From CAWGYT01 sp963826795 (GTDB taxonomy: Bacteria; Planctomycetota; Planctomycetia; Pirellulales; Pirellulaceae), in contig CAWGYT010000025.1 in NCBI GenBank assembly GCA_963826795.1, positions 1 to 64,000 of the forward strand: 64,000 bases of DNA, read 5' to 3'. This document shows positions 36,866 to 48,259 of the stretch, one piece after another. Position numbers and translations under genes: made by a program. The stretch's first letter is position 1; every line of letters begins with the position of its first letter. The notes under the pieces are model-generated. The model saw only the letters and a list, made by a program, of their open reading frames with translations, was not told where the DNA came from and made no database searches.

Positions 36866-37129
36866 ACCACTGCCCACGTTCTCGCGGTTGCTCCGCCTGC
36901 GTTGGGGCAACCGCTCGCCGCCGTTCAAGTTGCCAGTCGACAACGTGGTGATCGACGAGGTAGTGATCGAATCCGGCGGTCGAGGCAGGCCGTTTCGCCG
37001 CTCAAGTGCTGGAAATGGGTGCGACCTCCTGGCATACTGGTTATAATCACGTAACACGCAATCCTGCTCGTGGCCACGAGGACGATCCGTCCGGGATGGC
37101 GGGGTGGACGACCGGAATTGAGTAGCGTT

Positions 37130-37909
37130 ATGGCGACGGCTCCGAACCGCTTCATTTCGAATCTGCTAGGTCCTGATCCGCAGTCCAAGATGCTCGCCTG
37201 CCGGTTCGAGTATAAGTACATCATTTCGGAAGCGAAGGCCCGCAGCGTCTACGATTTTGTGCGTTGTTATCTCGAGCCCGACCAATACACACCTGACGGC
37301 TTCACCCCTGGCTATCCGGTGCACAGCCTCTACCTGGACAGTGCCGATTTGCATACGTGCACGGCCGTTCTGCAAGGACACAAGAATCGTTTTAAGCTGC
37401 GGGTTCGCTTCTATGACGAAGACCCCAGCCATCCGGTCTTCTTCGAAATCAAACGGCGGGAGGGGGCGGTCATCCTGAAGCAGCGGGCAATGGTTCAGCG
37501 GCGCTATGCGGATGATCTCGTGAGCGGGGTCGGACCACTCATGGACCACCTCTACCGGGCCGATACGAAGAACTGGAAGGCGCTTTACGAGTTTTGTCGC
37601 CTCCGCGATCTGCTCATCGCCCGACCCGCGGCCTACACGTCCTACCATCGGGCGGGCTACGAACCTGCCGGCATGAATACCGTCCGGGTGACATTTGACC
37701 GCCAACTCCGTGCCGGCCGCTACACGGGAACCCTCAGCGCCCTCGACGAAGGAACTTGGCCCATGGTCGAGGTGGCAGGCGTCGTGCTGGAACTGAAATT
37801 CACCGACCGGTTTCCGAATTGGATGCACGAGTTGACGCAGATCTTTGACCTTCGGCGGGGGTCGATGCCCAAGTACGTTGAGTGTGTTTCACGGATCGGT
37901 GACGTTTGA
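37130..37909 (+). CDS. VTC-domain protein (polyphosphate polymerase-like)
   Basis: 259 residues from ATG at 37130. CRFEYKYIISEAKARSVYDF starts the VTC domain, followed by VHSLYLDSADLHTCTAVLQG, HKNRFKLRVRFYDEDPSHPV-FFEIKRR, ILKQRAMVQRRYADDL, AYTSYHRAGYEPAGMNTVRV-TFDRQLR and VVLELKFTDRFPNWMHEL. The Arg/Lys/Glu positions that line the triphosphate-binding tunnel of VTC4 (ExK, RxR, K, ELK) are visible. In yeast VTC4 makes polyphosphate from ATP; bacterial single-domain members are less studied. TGA overlaps the ATG of the S9 peptidase gene (TGATG), so the two are coupled. Confidence 0.85.
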   Translation: MATAPNRFISNLLGPDPQSKMLACRFEYKYIISEAKARSVYDFVRCYLEPDQYTPDGFTPGYPVHSLYLDSADLHTCTAVLQGHKNRFKLRVRFYDEDPSHPVFFEIKRREGAVILKQRAMVQRRYADDLVSGVGPLMDHLYRADTKNWKALYEFCRLRDLLIARPAAYTSYHRAGYEPAGMNTVRVTFDRQLRAGRYTGTLSALDEGTWPMVEVAGVVLELKFTDRFPNWMHELTQIFDLRRGSMPKYVECVSRIGDV

Positions 37910-40522
37910 TGAGCAAGAACTCGCGATTTGCCCTATCGATCGCCCTCCTCAGCGTGTTCGGGTTCGGATCGGCGCCGCAGCGCGTCGCGCGGGCGCAGGG
38001 TTCACGCGCGGATTTCGAACGAGCGGAGTCGCTGGAGTCGCTCACACGCAACCAGGTCTTCGGTCAGGTCGTGGATCCGGGCTGGATTGAGGGGCGACCC
38101 TTGTTCTGGTACCGCGTGACGAAAGGACCTGATCAAAGTCGTTTTATGCTGGTCGATGCGGAGCGAGGCGAGCGGCGTGACGCGTTCGACCACGCTCGTT
38201 TGGCGGAGGCTCTGGCCGAGGCGATCGAAACGGAAGTCTCGCCCCAGCAGCTCCCATTTCGGAGACTGGAATTCTCGCCGGACGCCTCCCGCATTCGGTT
38301 CCGCGCCGCCGGACGGCATTGGGAGTGGCACCTGGCTGATTCTCAGCTTTCCGTCGCCTCCGATGCGGCACGGGAAAGCTCGGCCGTCCGCCGACTCGAT
38401 CGTGTTCGCCGCTCGCGTGATCGCGGCGGCGAGACGACCGTTCAATTCGTTAACCGCACGGATCAGCCGGTTCGTCTGCTGTGGATTGATCGTTCCGGCA
38501 AGCGCGTGGATTATGGGCAGCTGGAACCCGGGGGCGAAAGAGACCAATCGACTTACGCAGGCCATGTTTGGCTGGTTGCGTCCGAGGACGACCAGCCCCT
38601 GGCGGTGTTTCAAGCCACCGACGAATTTGGAGTTGCCGTGGTGGGCGGGGGGCCGCCGGCTGGAACACCGCTTGAGCCCCTGGACGAGTCCGACGCGAGT
38701 TCGTCACGCCGCGACGCGGCAGTCTCGCCGGACGGAAAGTGGCGCGCCACGATTCGAGATTTCAATCTGTGGCTCGTGCCCACAGGCGAAGGGCACGAGC
38801 TGCAATTGAGCCACAACGGGTGCGCGGACGACGCGTACGGCGACCGCATCTTCTGGTCGCCCGACTCCGCCAAATTGGTCGCGATTCAGGAGCAGGCGGG
38901 GGACGCACGCAAGATTGTCCTGGTCGAATCCTCGCCACAGGACCAACTCCAGCCGCGTCTGCAGGAGATCCGCTATCCAAAACCTGGGGACCAGATCGAG
39001 CAGCCACGCCCGCGATTGTTTGATGTGACACAGGCCAAGGAGGTGCCGATTTCTCAGGAACTGTTTGCCAACCCTTGGAGCATTTCCGAGATTCGCTGGT
39101 CCTCGATGTCAGACCGGTTCACGTTCTTCTACAACCAGCGAGGCCACCAGGTGCTGCGCATCGTCGCGGTCGATGCCAGACACGGGTGATGCAACGGCGC
39201 TGATCGACGAAAAGAGCGAGACGTTCATCGATTACGCTCACAAGTTAGTTCACCCATTACCTCGACGCCGTCGGCGGAGATCATCTGGATGTCCGAACGC
39301 GACGGCTGGAATCATCTTTATCTGTACGACGCGAATCATGGCGTCGTCAAGAACCAGATCACGCGGGGCCCATGGGTCGTGAGGCAAGTGGACCACGTCG
39401 ATGCCGAGGCGCAGTCAGATCTGGTTCTACGCGGGCGGAGTTTATCCCGATCAGGATCCGTATTACCTGCACTATTGCCGTGTCGACTTCGACGGGAATC
39501 ACTTCGTGGTGCTGACTCAAGGCGATGGGACTCACGACGTGGAGCGATCGCCCGATGGCAGCTTCTTGATCGATCGCTATTCGCGCGTCGATCTGCCGCC
39601 GGTGGTGCAATTGCGACAGTGCCGCTGACGGGCAGCTGATCTGCGAGCTGGAACGGGCCGACGCCTCGGCCTTGTCCGAGCTCGGTTGGCAAACCTCCGA
39701 TTCGCTTCGTGGCGACGGGCCGCGACGACGAGACCGCCGATCTATGGCGTGCTGTACTTCCCCGGGAATTCGACGCCGGACGCGACGTATCCCGTGATCG
39801 AAAAGATCTACGCCGGGCCGCACGGCAGCTTCGTGCCCAAAGCGTTCTCGTCGTATGCCAACGAACAGGCGGTCGCGGAGTTCGGTTTCATCGTCGTACA
39901 GATCGACGGCATGGGAACGTCGCATCGCTCAAAGAGCATTTCACGATGTCTGCTGGAAAAACCTTGCCGATGCGGGGTTTCCCGACCGCATCGCTGGCTG
40001 CAGGCCGCGGCGCTCGCCATATCCGCGCATGGACTTGAACCGTGTCGGAATCTACGGAGGGTCCGCCGGCGGACAAAGTGCTCTGCGAGCGCTGCTCGAC
40101 TATCCGGATGTGTACCACGTCGGCGTCGCCGACTGCGGCTGCCACGACAATCGGATGGACAAGATCTGGTGGAACGAACTCTGGATGGGTTGGCCGATCG
40201 GTCCACATTACGCCGCTCAGTCCAACGTCGACCCAGGCCCATCGGCTGCAGGGCAAACTGTTGCTTGACGGTGGGCGAACTGGACCACAACGTCGATCCC
40301 GCCAGCACGATGCAGGTCGTCCGAGCGCTGATCGCGGCGGACAAGGATTTTGAACTGATCGTGTTTCCCGGGGCCGATCACGGGATTGGCGAGAGCCACT
40401 ATGGCCGCCGCCGCCGCCGCGATTTCTTTGTCCGTCATTGCTGGGAGTTGAGCCCCGTTGGGACCCGGATGCGGAGTCCGAGACGCCGGACGTTGCGTCG
40501 TCGGACAAGTGGGCGTCGGTGA
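37909..40522 (+). CDS. S9 family prolyl/dipeptidyl peptidase (DPP IV type), many frameshifts
   Basis: ATG at 37909 starts MSKNSRFALSIALLSVFGFG, a signal peptide. The first 427 codons are one frame and form the DPP IV beta-propeller (LTRNQVFGQVVDPGWIEGRP, LEFSPDASRIRFRAAGRHWE, VSPDGKWRATIRDFNLWLVP, RIFWSPDSAKLVAIQEQAGD). From 39189 on the frame changes many times, yet homology continues: GEIIWMSERDGWNHLYLYDA, YCRVDFDGNHFVVLTQGDGT, YGVLYFPGNSTPDATYPVIE, then the catalytic region RVGIYGGSAGGQSALRALLD (Ser), TVGELDHNVDPASTM (Asp) and FPGADHGIGESHYGRRRRRD (His). All three catalytic residues can be placed. It is probably a periplasmic peptidase. The 3' end is uncertain. Confidence 0.85.
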
Positions 40523-40721
40523 GGCGTCCGTCGCGGTCCAGCGGGACCCGTGCTAAAACTGGCGGTCGCGACGGGGTGATACCGCAGACTCGGCGTTCGG
40601 TAGAACAGGGGACTTCTGCGCCGTGGCTGAGCGAGCGATCTGGGTGAAGCGCGGTCGCCGCGATCGGTGGCTGCCACAAACGAACATCCGACGGACGGTC
40701 TAAGCAAAGGAAGGTGGAACG

Positions 40722-41841
40722 GTGGCTGACAAGCAAGTGAAAGTCGCGATCATTGGTTTGGGATTCGGGGCCGAGTTCATTCCGATTTATCAGCAGCACC
40801 CGCACGCCGAGATGTACGGCATTTGCCGCCGTGATGAAGCCGAGCTTGAATCAGATCGGCGATGCCTTTGGCATCGGCCGCACGCTATCGCGACGCTACG
40901 ACGACGTGCTGGCCGATCCGAACGTCGATTTCGTGCATATCAACAGCCCGATCCCCGATCACGCCTGGATGTCGATCAAGGCGCTCAAGGCCGGCAAGCA
41001 CGTGATGTGCACCGTCCCCATGGCGACGACGATCGAGGAATGCGAGCAGATCTGCCAGCTGGTCGCCGAGACCGGCCTCAAGTACATGATGGCCGAGACC
41101 GTCGTTTACAGCCGCGAGTTCCTGTTCATCAAGGAGATGTACGAGCAGGGCGAGTTGGGCAAGATTCAGTACATGGCCGCGTCGCATCCGCAGGACATGG
41201 ACGGCTGGCCGGAGTACTGGGAGCGGATGATTCCCATGCACTATGCGACTCATGTCGTCAGTCCCGTCTTGGGATTGGTGAACGGTCGCGCGGAGTACGT
41301 CAGTTGTTTCGGGTCGGGTACGGTTCGCGACGACATTGCGCAGAAGAGCGGCAATCGATTCGCCGTCGAAAGCTGCCACATCAAGATCGCGGACAGCGAC
41401 ATCGCCGCTCATATCTGGCGATTCCTGTACGATACGGCCGGCAGTATCGCGAGAGTTTCGACGTCTACGGAACCAAGAAGTCATTCGAGTGGGCCTGGTC
41501 GAAGGCGAACCGCATGTGATTCACACGGCCAAGAAGCCCGAAGCGGAGATCCCGGAGCGAGTCGAGGTTCCCGACTATGCCCACCTGCTGCCGGAACCGA
41601 TTCGCAAGTTCACGCAGAGCGATCCAAGATGCCGAACATCTGTCGTTCATCCAGGGTGGCGGCCACGGTGGTTCGCATCCGCACCTGGTCAACGAGTTTG
41701 TCAGTGCATTGGTCGACGATCGCGACCCCTGGCCCAACGCCGTGACGAGTGCCAACTGGACCTGCGTCGGCATCTGCGCTCATCAATCCGCCGAAACAGG
41801 GCGGTGAGATGGTCAAACTGCCGGCCTTTACCCTGCACTAG
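40722..41841 (+). CDS. Gfo/Idh/MocA oxidoreductase, frame-disrupted
   Basis: GTG at 40722 follows AAGGAAGG. The Rossmann start is VKVAIIGLGFGAEFIPIYQQ. After a frame change near 40850 the gene continues DAFGIGRTLSRRYDDVLADP, INSPIPDHAWMSIKALKAGK, HVMCTVPMATTIEECEQICQ and SREFLFIKEMYEQGELGKIQ. Further changes near 41450, 41495, 41620 and 41790 join YRESFDVYGTKKSFEWA, VEGEPHVIHTAKKPEAEIPE and GGSHPHLVNEFVSALVDDRD to the end, PAFTLH with TAG at 41839. The usual EKP motif reads TVPMA. There is no signal peptide, so it is probably cytoplasmic, unlike the Tat-exported member at 17695. NAD(P)-linked sugar oxidoreductase is the likely role. Confidence 0.85.
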
Positions 41842-41932
41842 CGCCGTGTGACCCGTTTCCCGACCCCACGGCGTGAGAACTGTCGACGCGATTGAACACT
41901 TCACCAACGAGTTTCTCTGTGGGAGATTTGGC

Positions 41933-44900
41933 GTGCAAATTTCGAACATTCGATCCGTCGTCCGGATGTGGCTTGCATTCTGCCTGCTGGCGGTCGTGCC
42001 CCCAGGACTCTCGGCCGAAGGATCTGAACGTCTTGTTCTTGGGCGATGACGGCCACCATCAACCGCGGCAGCGTTTCGCCCAGTTGCAGCCGATTCTGGC
42101 GGCGCGCGGCATCCAGCTCGACGTACACCGATCGGCTGGAGGATCTGAATGCCGAGAATCTGCAGCAGTATCGACGGTCGTGGTGCTGTACGCCAACATC
42201 GACGCGATCGAACCGCCCCAGGAACAAGGCCCTGTTGGACTACGTGGCCCAAGGCGGAGGCTTCGTGCCGATGCACTGCGCGACGTATTGCTTCCGCAAT
42301 TCCCCCGCCATGGTCGCCCTGATGGGAGCTCAATTCCAGCGCCACGGCACGGGAGTGTTTCGCACCGAGATTGCTGCCCCCGAACATCCGATCATGCAGC
42401 GGCTTTGGTGGCTTCGAGAGCTGGGATGAGACCTACGTGCATCACTTGCACAACGAAGAGAATCGAACCGTGCTTGAGGTATCGTGTCGACGCGGAAGGG
42501 CGAGAACCGTGGACCTGGGTCCGCACGCAGGGAAAGGGACGCGTGTTCTACACGGCCTGGGGCCACGACGAACGGACCTGGGGAAATCCCGGCTTTCAGA
42601 ACCTGATTGAACGCGGCATTCCGCTGGGCCGCCGGTCGAGACGTGAATCAGGTGGCAGCCTACCAGGACGATCCGCCGTTTGCCGCTGCCGGAGATGACT
42701 CCCGCCCGCACGGATGTCGCGCCCTTCGACTATCGTGGACGTCGGAGCCAAAATTCCCAACTACGTGCAACTCAGACCACTGGGGTACGTTGGGCGAGCC
42801 GCTCCACCAAATGCAGGAGCCGTTGCCGGCCGACGAGTCGCTCAAGCACCTGGTTCTGCCGCGAGGATTTCGCGCGGAGCTGTTTGTGGCGGAGCCTGAT
42901 CTCGGGCGGCAAACCGATTTGCATGACGTGGGACGAACGCGGACGACTTTGGGTTGCCGAGACCGTCGACTATCCCAATGAACTTGCAGCCGCCCGGGGA
43001 AGGTCGCGACCGAATTCGGATCTGCGAGGACACCGATGGCGACTGGCGAGCCGACAAGTTCACGGTGTTCGCCGAGTCGCTTAAGCATTCCTACCAGCAT
43101 CACGTTCTATCGCGGCGGCGTGATCGTGCAGAACGGGACCGAGACGCTGTATCTGAAGGATCATCGACGGCGATGACGTCGCCGATCAGCGGACCGTGAT
43201 GTTCCGGTTGGAACGCACAGCGACACGCATGGCGGCGTCAGCAATTTCCAGTACGGCCTGGACAATTGGATCTGGGCCATGCAGGGATACAACTACTCGG
43301 AACCCGACCATCGGAGACCAGACAGCAGCTCGGATTCCGCATGGGCTTCTTCCGGTTTCGCCCCGACGGGTCGCAGATCGAGTTCTTCGCTCGACCGACA
43401 ACAACACCTGGGGCTTTGGCATGAGCGAAGAAGGGATTGATGTTCGGCTCGACCGCCAATCATAATCCCAGCGTCTTCCTGCCGATTCCCAATCGGTACT
43501 ACGAGCAGGTCCGTGGCTGGACGCCTTCATTGACATTGCGCACGATCGCCGAATACCCACCTGTTTCAACCGATCACGGACAAGGTACGGCAGGTCGATC
43601 AGCACGGCGGCTACACGGCCGGGGCCGGACACGCGTTGTACACCGCTCGCCGCTATCCGCAGGAATACTGGAATCGGACGGCCTTCGTGTGCGGGCCAAC
43701 TGGCCACTTGGTGGGCACGTTCGTGTTACACCGAAAGGGCACTGACTATCGCAGTACCTACCGTTTCAATCTCGCGGCGAGCGACGACGAATGGACGGCC
43801 CCGATCATGGCCGAAGTGGGACCGGACGGGAATGTGTGGATGCTGGACTGGTACAATTTCATCGTGCAGCACAATCCGACGCCGGCGGGATTTGAGACGG
43901 GGCGAGGCAATGCCTACGAGACGGATCTCCGCGACAAACGACATGGCCGAATCTATCGCTTCGTTTACGAGCCGGCGGGACCCTCTGTCCCGTACGCGCT
44001 CGCGCCTGACGATCCGCAGGCATGGGCATCGACCCTGGCGCATCCGAACCTGCTATGGCGTCGCCATGCCCAACGACGGATTGTGGAACGTGGCGGAACG
44101 GATGTCGTGCCTCGGCTCCTCGAACTGGTGCGGGATCGGAGCCTGGATCCGATCGGATTGAACGTCGGTGCCATTCACGCACTTTGGACGCTGCACGGAC
44201 TTGGAGTGCTGGACGGGTCACACACGCACGCGCTAGCTGCCGCGACCGACGCCTTGCAACATCCGTCCGCAGGAGTGCGCCGCAATGCCGTCCAGGTCCT
44301 GCCGCTTTTGCCCGAATCGGCGGAACGAATCGTGGCGGCCAGGTTGCTGGAGGATCCGGATCCGCAGGTTCGGCTGGCCGCCCTGCTGGCGCTCGCCGAT
44401 CAGCCTCGAATCGAACCTGGAGCCCAGGCGCTGGCCGGCCTGTGTCGACGCGCGGATCTGCTGCAGGATCGCTACGAGCGTGATGGCATGATCGCAGCGG
44501 CCTCGCACTACGACTCCGATTTTCTGCGGGCGGTCGCAAACCATCCGCCCGTTTCCGACGCGCCGCTTTCCGAACCGCTCGCCGAAGTGTTGCGAGTGGT
44601 GGCCGAACACTTCGCGCGGGGTGGGCCGGGTGTCGAGGGGCCTCGCTTGCTGGCCGATTTGAAAGATGCCGACGCGACGATTCTGACTGCCATCATGACC
44701 GGATTGGCCGCGGGTTGGACGAATGATGAACCATTGGCGATCGATGAGGACGTCCTGAAAGCGCTGGAGCAGGTGATCGAGCGTCTGGCCGCCACGGATC
44801 GGGGACAGCTCGTCCGCTTGGCCAATCGATGGGGAACCTCCCGCTTTTCAAAATATGCCGCCGCGACGGTCGCGGGCCTGCTGACGCAAATGGATGACGC

Positions 44901-46350
44901 GGAGCGACCGCTCGCGGAGCGATTGGCTGCCGCCGAGCAGTTGTTCGCGTTCCAGCCCGACGAGGACGAGGTGGTCGCGTCGCTGCTGGAGCGCATCACG
45001 CCCCAGCTGGAACCGGATCTCGCGGTCGGATGGATTGAGGCACTGGGTCGCACTTCGTCAGATCAGTTGGGGCCGTCGATCGTGGGCAAATTCGCCCAGT
45101 TGACGCCGCTGACACGATCCGCTGCCGTCGCGCTGCTGCTCAAACGGCCGGCCGCAACGGAAGCCTTGATCGAGGCTCTGGATCGAGGTGAGATCCAACT
45201 CACGGAGTTGTCTCTGGACCAGCGGCAGTCGCTGGCTCGACATCCCAGCCGAACGATCCGAGAGGCCGCGCGGCGATTACTCGAACGAGGTGGCGCGCTG
45301 CCCAACGCCGACCGTCAGCGCGTGCTCGACGCGCTGCACTCCGTCACGGAACAGACAGGGGATCCCGCCGCCGGCAAGCTCGTCTTTACGAAGGTTTGCG
45401 CGAAGTGCCATTTGCACGGCCGCGAGGGGAATCGGATCGGACCCGACTTGACCGGCATGGCGGTTCATCCCAAGCACGAGTTGTTAATCCACATTCTGGA
45501 TCCCAATCGCAGCGTGGAAAGCAATTTCCGGACGTACACGGTCGTGACGAACGAAGGCCTTGTGCTGACCGGGATGCTCGCCTCTGAATCGCGGACCGCG
45601 CTGGAACTGTTCAACGCGGAGGGCGAAAAAAAGACCGTCCTGCGGGAGGACATTGACGAACTGCTGGCCTCGACTCTGTCCCTGATGCCCGAGGGATTTG
45701 AAAAACAGGTATCCGAACTCGAACTGCGCGACTTGCTCGAGTTTCTGACTCAGCGTGGCCGTTTTGTGCCGGTCGACCTGTCCCGCGCGGCGACGATTGC
45801 CAGTGATCGCGGGATGTTTATCGACCCCGAAAGCGATGTCGAGCGACTGATTTTCGAGGACTGGTCGTCGAAGGAATTTCAAGGAGTGCCGTTTCAGTTA
45901 ATCGATCCGCGCCAGGGGCGAATTGCGAACGTGATCCTGCTGAACAGCCCCAATGGCGCGGTGGCGAGACGAATGCCTCGTTCCGTCCAAGTCCCCGTGG
46001 GCGGACCCGCCAAGAAGATCCATCTGTTGAGTGGTGTCAGCGGCTGGGGATATCCCTACGGCCAGCGAGGCGATGTGTCCCTCATCGTGCGGCTGCAATA
46101 CGCCGACGGCGAAACCGAGGATCATCCGCTTCAGAACGGAATCCACTTTGCCGACTACATCCGTGTCGTCGACGTGCCGGAGTCGCAGCTTGCCTTCCGC
46201 TTGCGGGGACAACAAATCCGATACCTGGCGGTCACTCCTCAGCGAGCGGAATCGATTGACTTGATCGAATTTGTCAAGGGCCCGGACACGTCGGCTCCGG
46301 TCGTGATGGCCGTCACCCTCGAAACCGAAACTCCGTCGACGGGACCGTGA
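41933..46350 (+). CDS. ThuA + PVC-type dehydrogenase + HEAT + cytochrome c protein
   Basis: About 1,470 residues. GTG at 41933 (GGGAG upstream) starts a signal peptide (MWLAFCLLAVVPPGLSA). A ThuA-like domain follows (DLNVLFLGDDGHHQPRQRFA, LLDYVAQGGGFVPMHCATYC, DETYVHHLHNEENRTVLE, GRVFYTAWGHDERTWGNPGF). The PVC beta-propeller comes next: HLVLPRGFRAELFVAEPDLG, CMTWDERGRLWVAETVDYPN, RIRICEDTDGDWRADKFTVF, GPDGNVWMLDWYNFIVQHNP. HEAT-like repeats fill about 44.0-45.3 kb. Then a haem site VFTKVCAKCHLHGREGNRIG (CAKCH), HELLIHILDPNRSVESNFRT and a C-terminal beta domain. About a dozen frame changes lie between 42.0 and 43.6 kb; from 43636 on it is one frame. Probably an exported haem-dependent sugar dehydrogenase, with ThuA hinting at ketosugar chemistry. 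Confidence 0.9.
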
Positions 46351-46372
46351 TCGATTCACGCTGGCAAAGGCA

Positions 46373-48259
46373 ATGATGGAGCGACCTCGGGGTAAACTGG
46401 ACGAAACCGCCTCCGTTGGCGCGACGGCGGACGGCGACGCGATCCGCGTTGTCGTCTGGGCCCCAAATCGCGACAAGATCGAGTTACTTCTTCCGGGCAA
46501 GAACGAGCGGCGGATCGAGCTGGAGGCGGGCGATCACGGGTATCACGCCACTCAACTCGAGCCGTCCTGCTGGGGTCGGCCCTACTGGTTTTTGCTGGAC
46601 GGGCATTTGCGCCGAGCCGATCCCGCGTCGCGGTTTCAACCGCAGGGCGTCCACGGTCCATCTCAGTTGATCGATCCGCAGTTTGCCTGGGACGACCAGA
46701 CGTGGCAAGGCTTGAAGCTAGAACAATATCTGATTTATGAACTGCATGTCGGCACCTATTCGCCGACAGGTGACTTCGCCGGCGTGATGCACGATCTGGA
46801 TCGGCTGGTTGACCTGGGCATCACGGCGATCGAGCTGATGCCGGTCGCTCAATTCCCCGGGCGACGCAACTGGGGTTACGACGGCGTGTTCCCTTTCGCC
46901 CCGCACGACTCGTATGGCGGTCCCGCCGCGCTGAAGCGACTGGTCAACGCGTGCCACCGCCGAGGCTTGGCGGTGATCCTGGATGTGGTCTACAACCACT
47001 TGGGCCCGGAAGGGAATTACCTGGCAGACTTCGGGCCCTATTTCACCGGCCAGTATCACACGCCGTGGGGCGATGCCCTGAATTTCGACGGTGCTGACAG
47101 TGACGGCGTACGAAAGTTCTTTATCGACAACGCGCTGCACTGGATCCGCGATTTTCATATCGATGGACTGCGCTTGGACGCAATTCAAATGATCTTCGAC
47201 AATTCGGCGCGTCCGTTTTTGACCGAATTGGCCGAGACCGTGCATGCCGAAGGCGAGCGGTTGGGGCGTCGGGTGCATTTGTGGGGCGAAACGAACCAGA
47301 ACGACGTGCGCCATGTACGGCCACGATCGCAGGGAGGCGTCGGCCTGGACGGAGTCTGGAACGACGACTTCCATCATGCGCTCCATGCACGACTCACGGG
47401 CGAGCGAATGTCGGTTTACCTTGATCACGGCGACTTGCGGAACCTTGGTCGGGCCTATCAGGATGGCTTTGTACTCAGCGGACAATATTCCGCTCATCGT
47501 CGACGTCATCACGGCAGCGACTCGCGCGACGTTCCTGCCCAACACTTCGTCGTGTTCGCTCAGAACCACGACCAGATTGGCAACCGACTCTACGGAGATC
47601 GCCTGAGCCAATTGGTCCCGTTCGAGGCCTTGAAGCTGGCCGCCGCTTCCGTTCTGCTAGCGCCGAATCTGCCTCTGTTGTTCATGGGCGAGGAATTCGG
47701 CGAGGTCGCTCCGTTCCTCTACTTCGTCGATCACCAGGATGGAGCTTTGCGACGAGCGGTCAAACGAGGCCGCGTGCGCGACTTCAAGGCCTACCGACAA
47801 GCCGGTCGACAAGTTCCCGATCCTACCCGGGAATCGACGTTTGCGTGTTGCCGGCTAAGCGACGAGGCGGCGCACACCGCCCAACAGCGGATACTTAACG
47901 AGTTCTATCGCGAACTCATCGCGCTTCGCAAACAGACGCCCGCGCTCGCGGAACTGAACAAGAAGCTGCACGTCGTTCAGTGGGATGAGGACGCGAATCT
48001 TCTATTGAGCCATCGCCAGCACGAAGCGGGTGACGTCCTGAGTTTGCTGCATTTCGGCGAGAACGCGGCGGAGGTGTCCGTGAGAATCCCGTTCGCACGT
48101 TGGCAAATTCGACTCGACTCGGCCGACACTCAATGGGGTGGCCCCGGTTCGACGGCCGACGAATTTCCGGACGGCGAGGCCGATCAGTGGCGCGTGCGAC
48201 TTGCACCGTATCAAGCGCGGGTCTTCACTTCCCGTGATGGCACCGCAGCGTACGACTAG
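46373..48259 (+). CDS. treZ: Malto-oligosyltrehalose trehalohydrolase
   Basis: 628 residues, intact. The N-terminal carbohydrate-binding domain has RVVVWAPNRDKIELLLPGKN. The GH13 barrel follows: YLIYELHVGTYSPTGDFAGV, FPGRRNWGYDGVFPFAPHDS, LAVILDVVYNHLGPEGNYLA, then DFHIDGLRLDAIQMI (nucleophile Asp), VHLWGETNQNDV (acid Glu) and FVVFAQNHDQIGNRLYGDRL (third acidic residue). LFMGEEFGEVAPFLYFVDHQ is typical of TreZ. The enzyme releases trehalose from the end made by TreY; treY is not in this window. It starts 23 bp after the PVC gene. Its TAG shares a CTAG palindrome with the stop of the convergent hydrolase gene. Confidence 0.95.
   Translation: MMERPRGKLDETASVGATADGDAIRVVVWAPNRDKIELLLPGKNERRIELEAGDHGYHATQLEPSCWGRPYWFLLDGHLRRADPASRFQPQGVHGPSQLIDPQFAWDDQTWQGLKLEQYLIYELHVGTYSPTGDFAGVMHDLDRLVDLGITAIELMPVAQFPGRRNWGYDGVFPFAPHDSYGGPAALKRLVNACHRRGLAVILDVVYNHLGPEGNYLADFGPYFTGQYHTPWGDALNFDGADSDGVRKFFIDNALHWIRDFHIDGLRLDAIQMIFDNSARPFLTELAETVHAEGERLGRRVHLWGETNQNDVRHVRPRSQGGVGLDGVWNDDFHHALHARLTGERMSVYLDHGDLRNLGRAYQDGFVLSGQYSAHRRRHHGSDSRDVPAQHFVVFAQNHDQIGNRLYGDRLSQLVPFEALKLAAASVLLAPNLPLLFMGEEFGEVAPFLYFVDHQDGALRRAVKRGRVRDFKAYRQAGRQVPDPTRESTFACCRLSDEAAHTAQQRILNEFYRELIALRKQTPALAELNKKLHVVQWDEDANLLLSHRQHEAGDVLSLLHFGENAAEVSVRIPFARWQIRLDSADTQWGGPGSTADEFPDGEADQWRVRLAPYQARVFTSRDGTAAYD

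Noticed and set aside
39190..41841. Programmed frameshifting in the peptidase and Gfo/Idh genes
   Set aside because: Too many shifts, in both directions, without slippery heptamers; sequence error is simpler.
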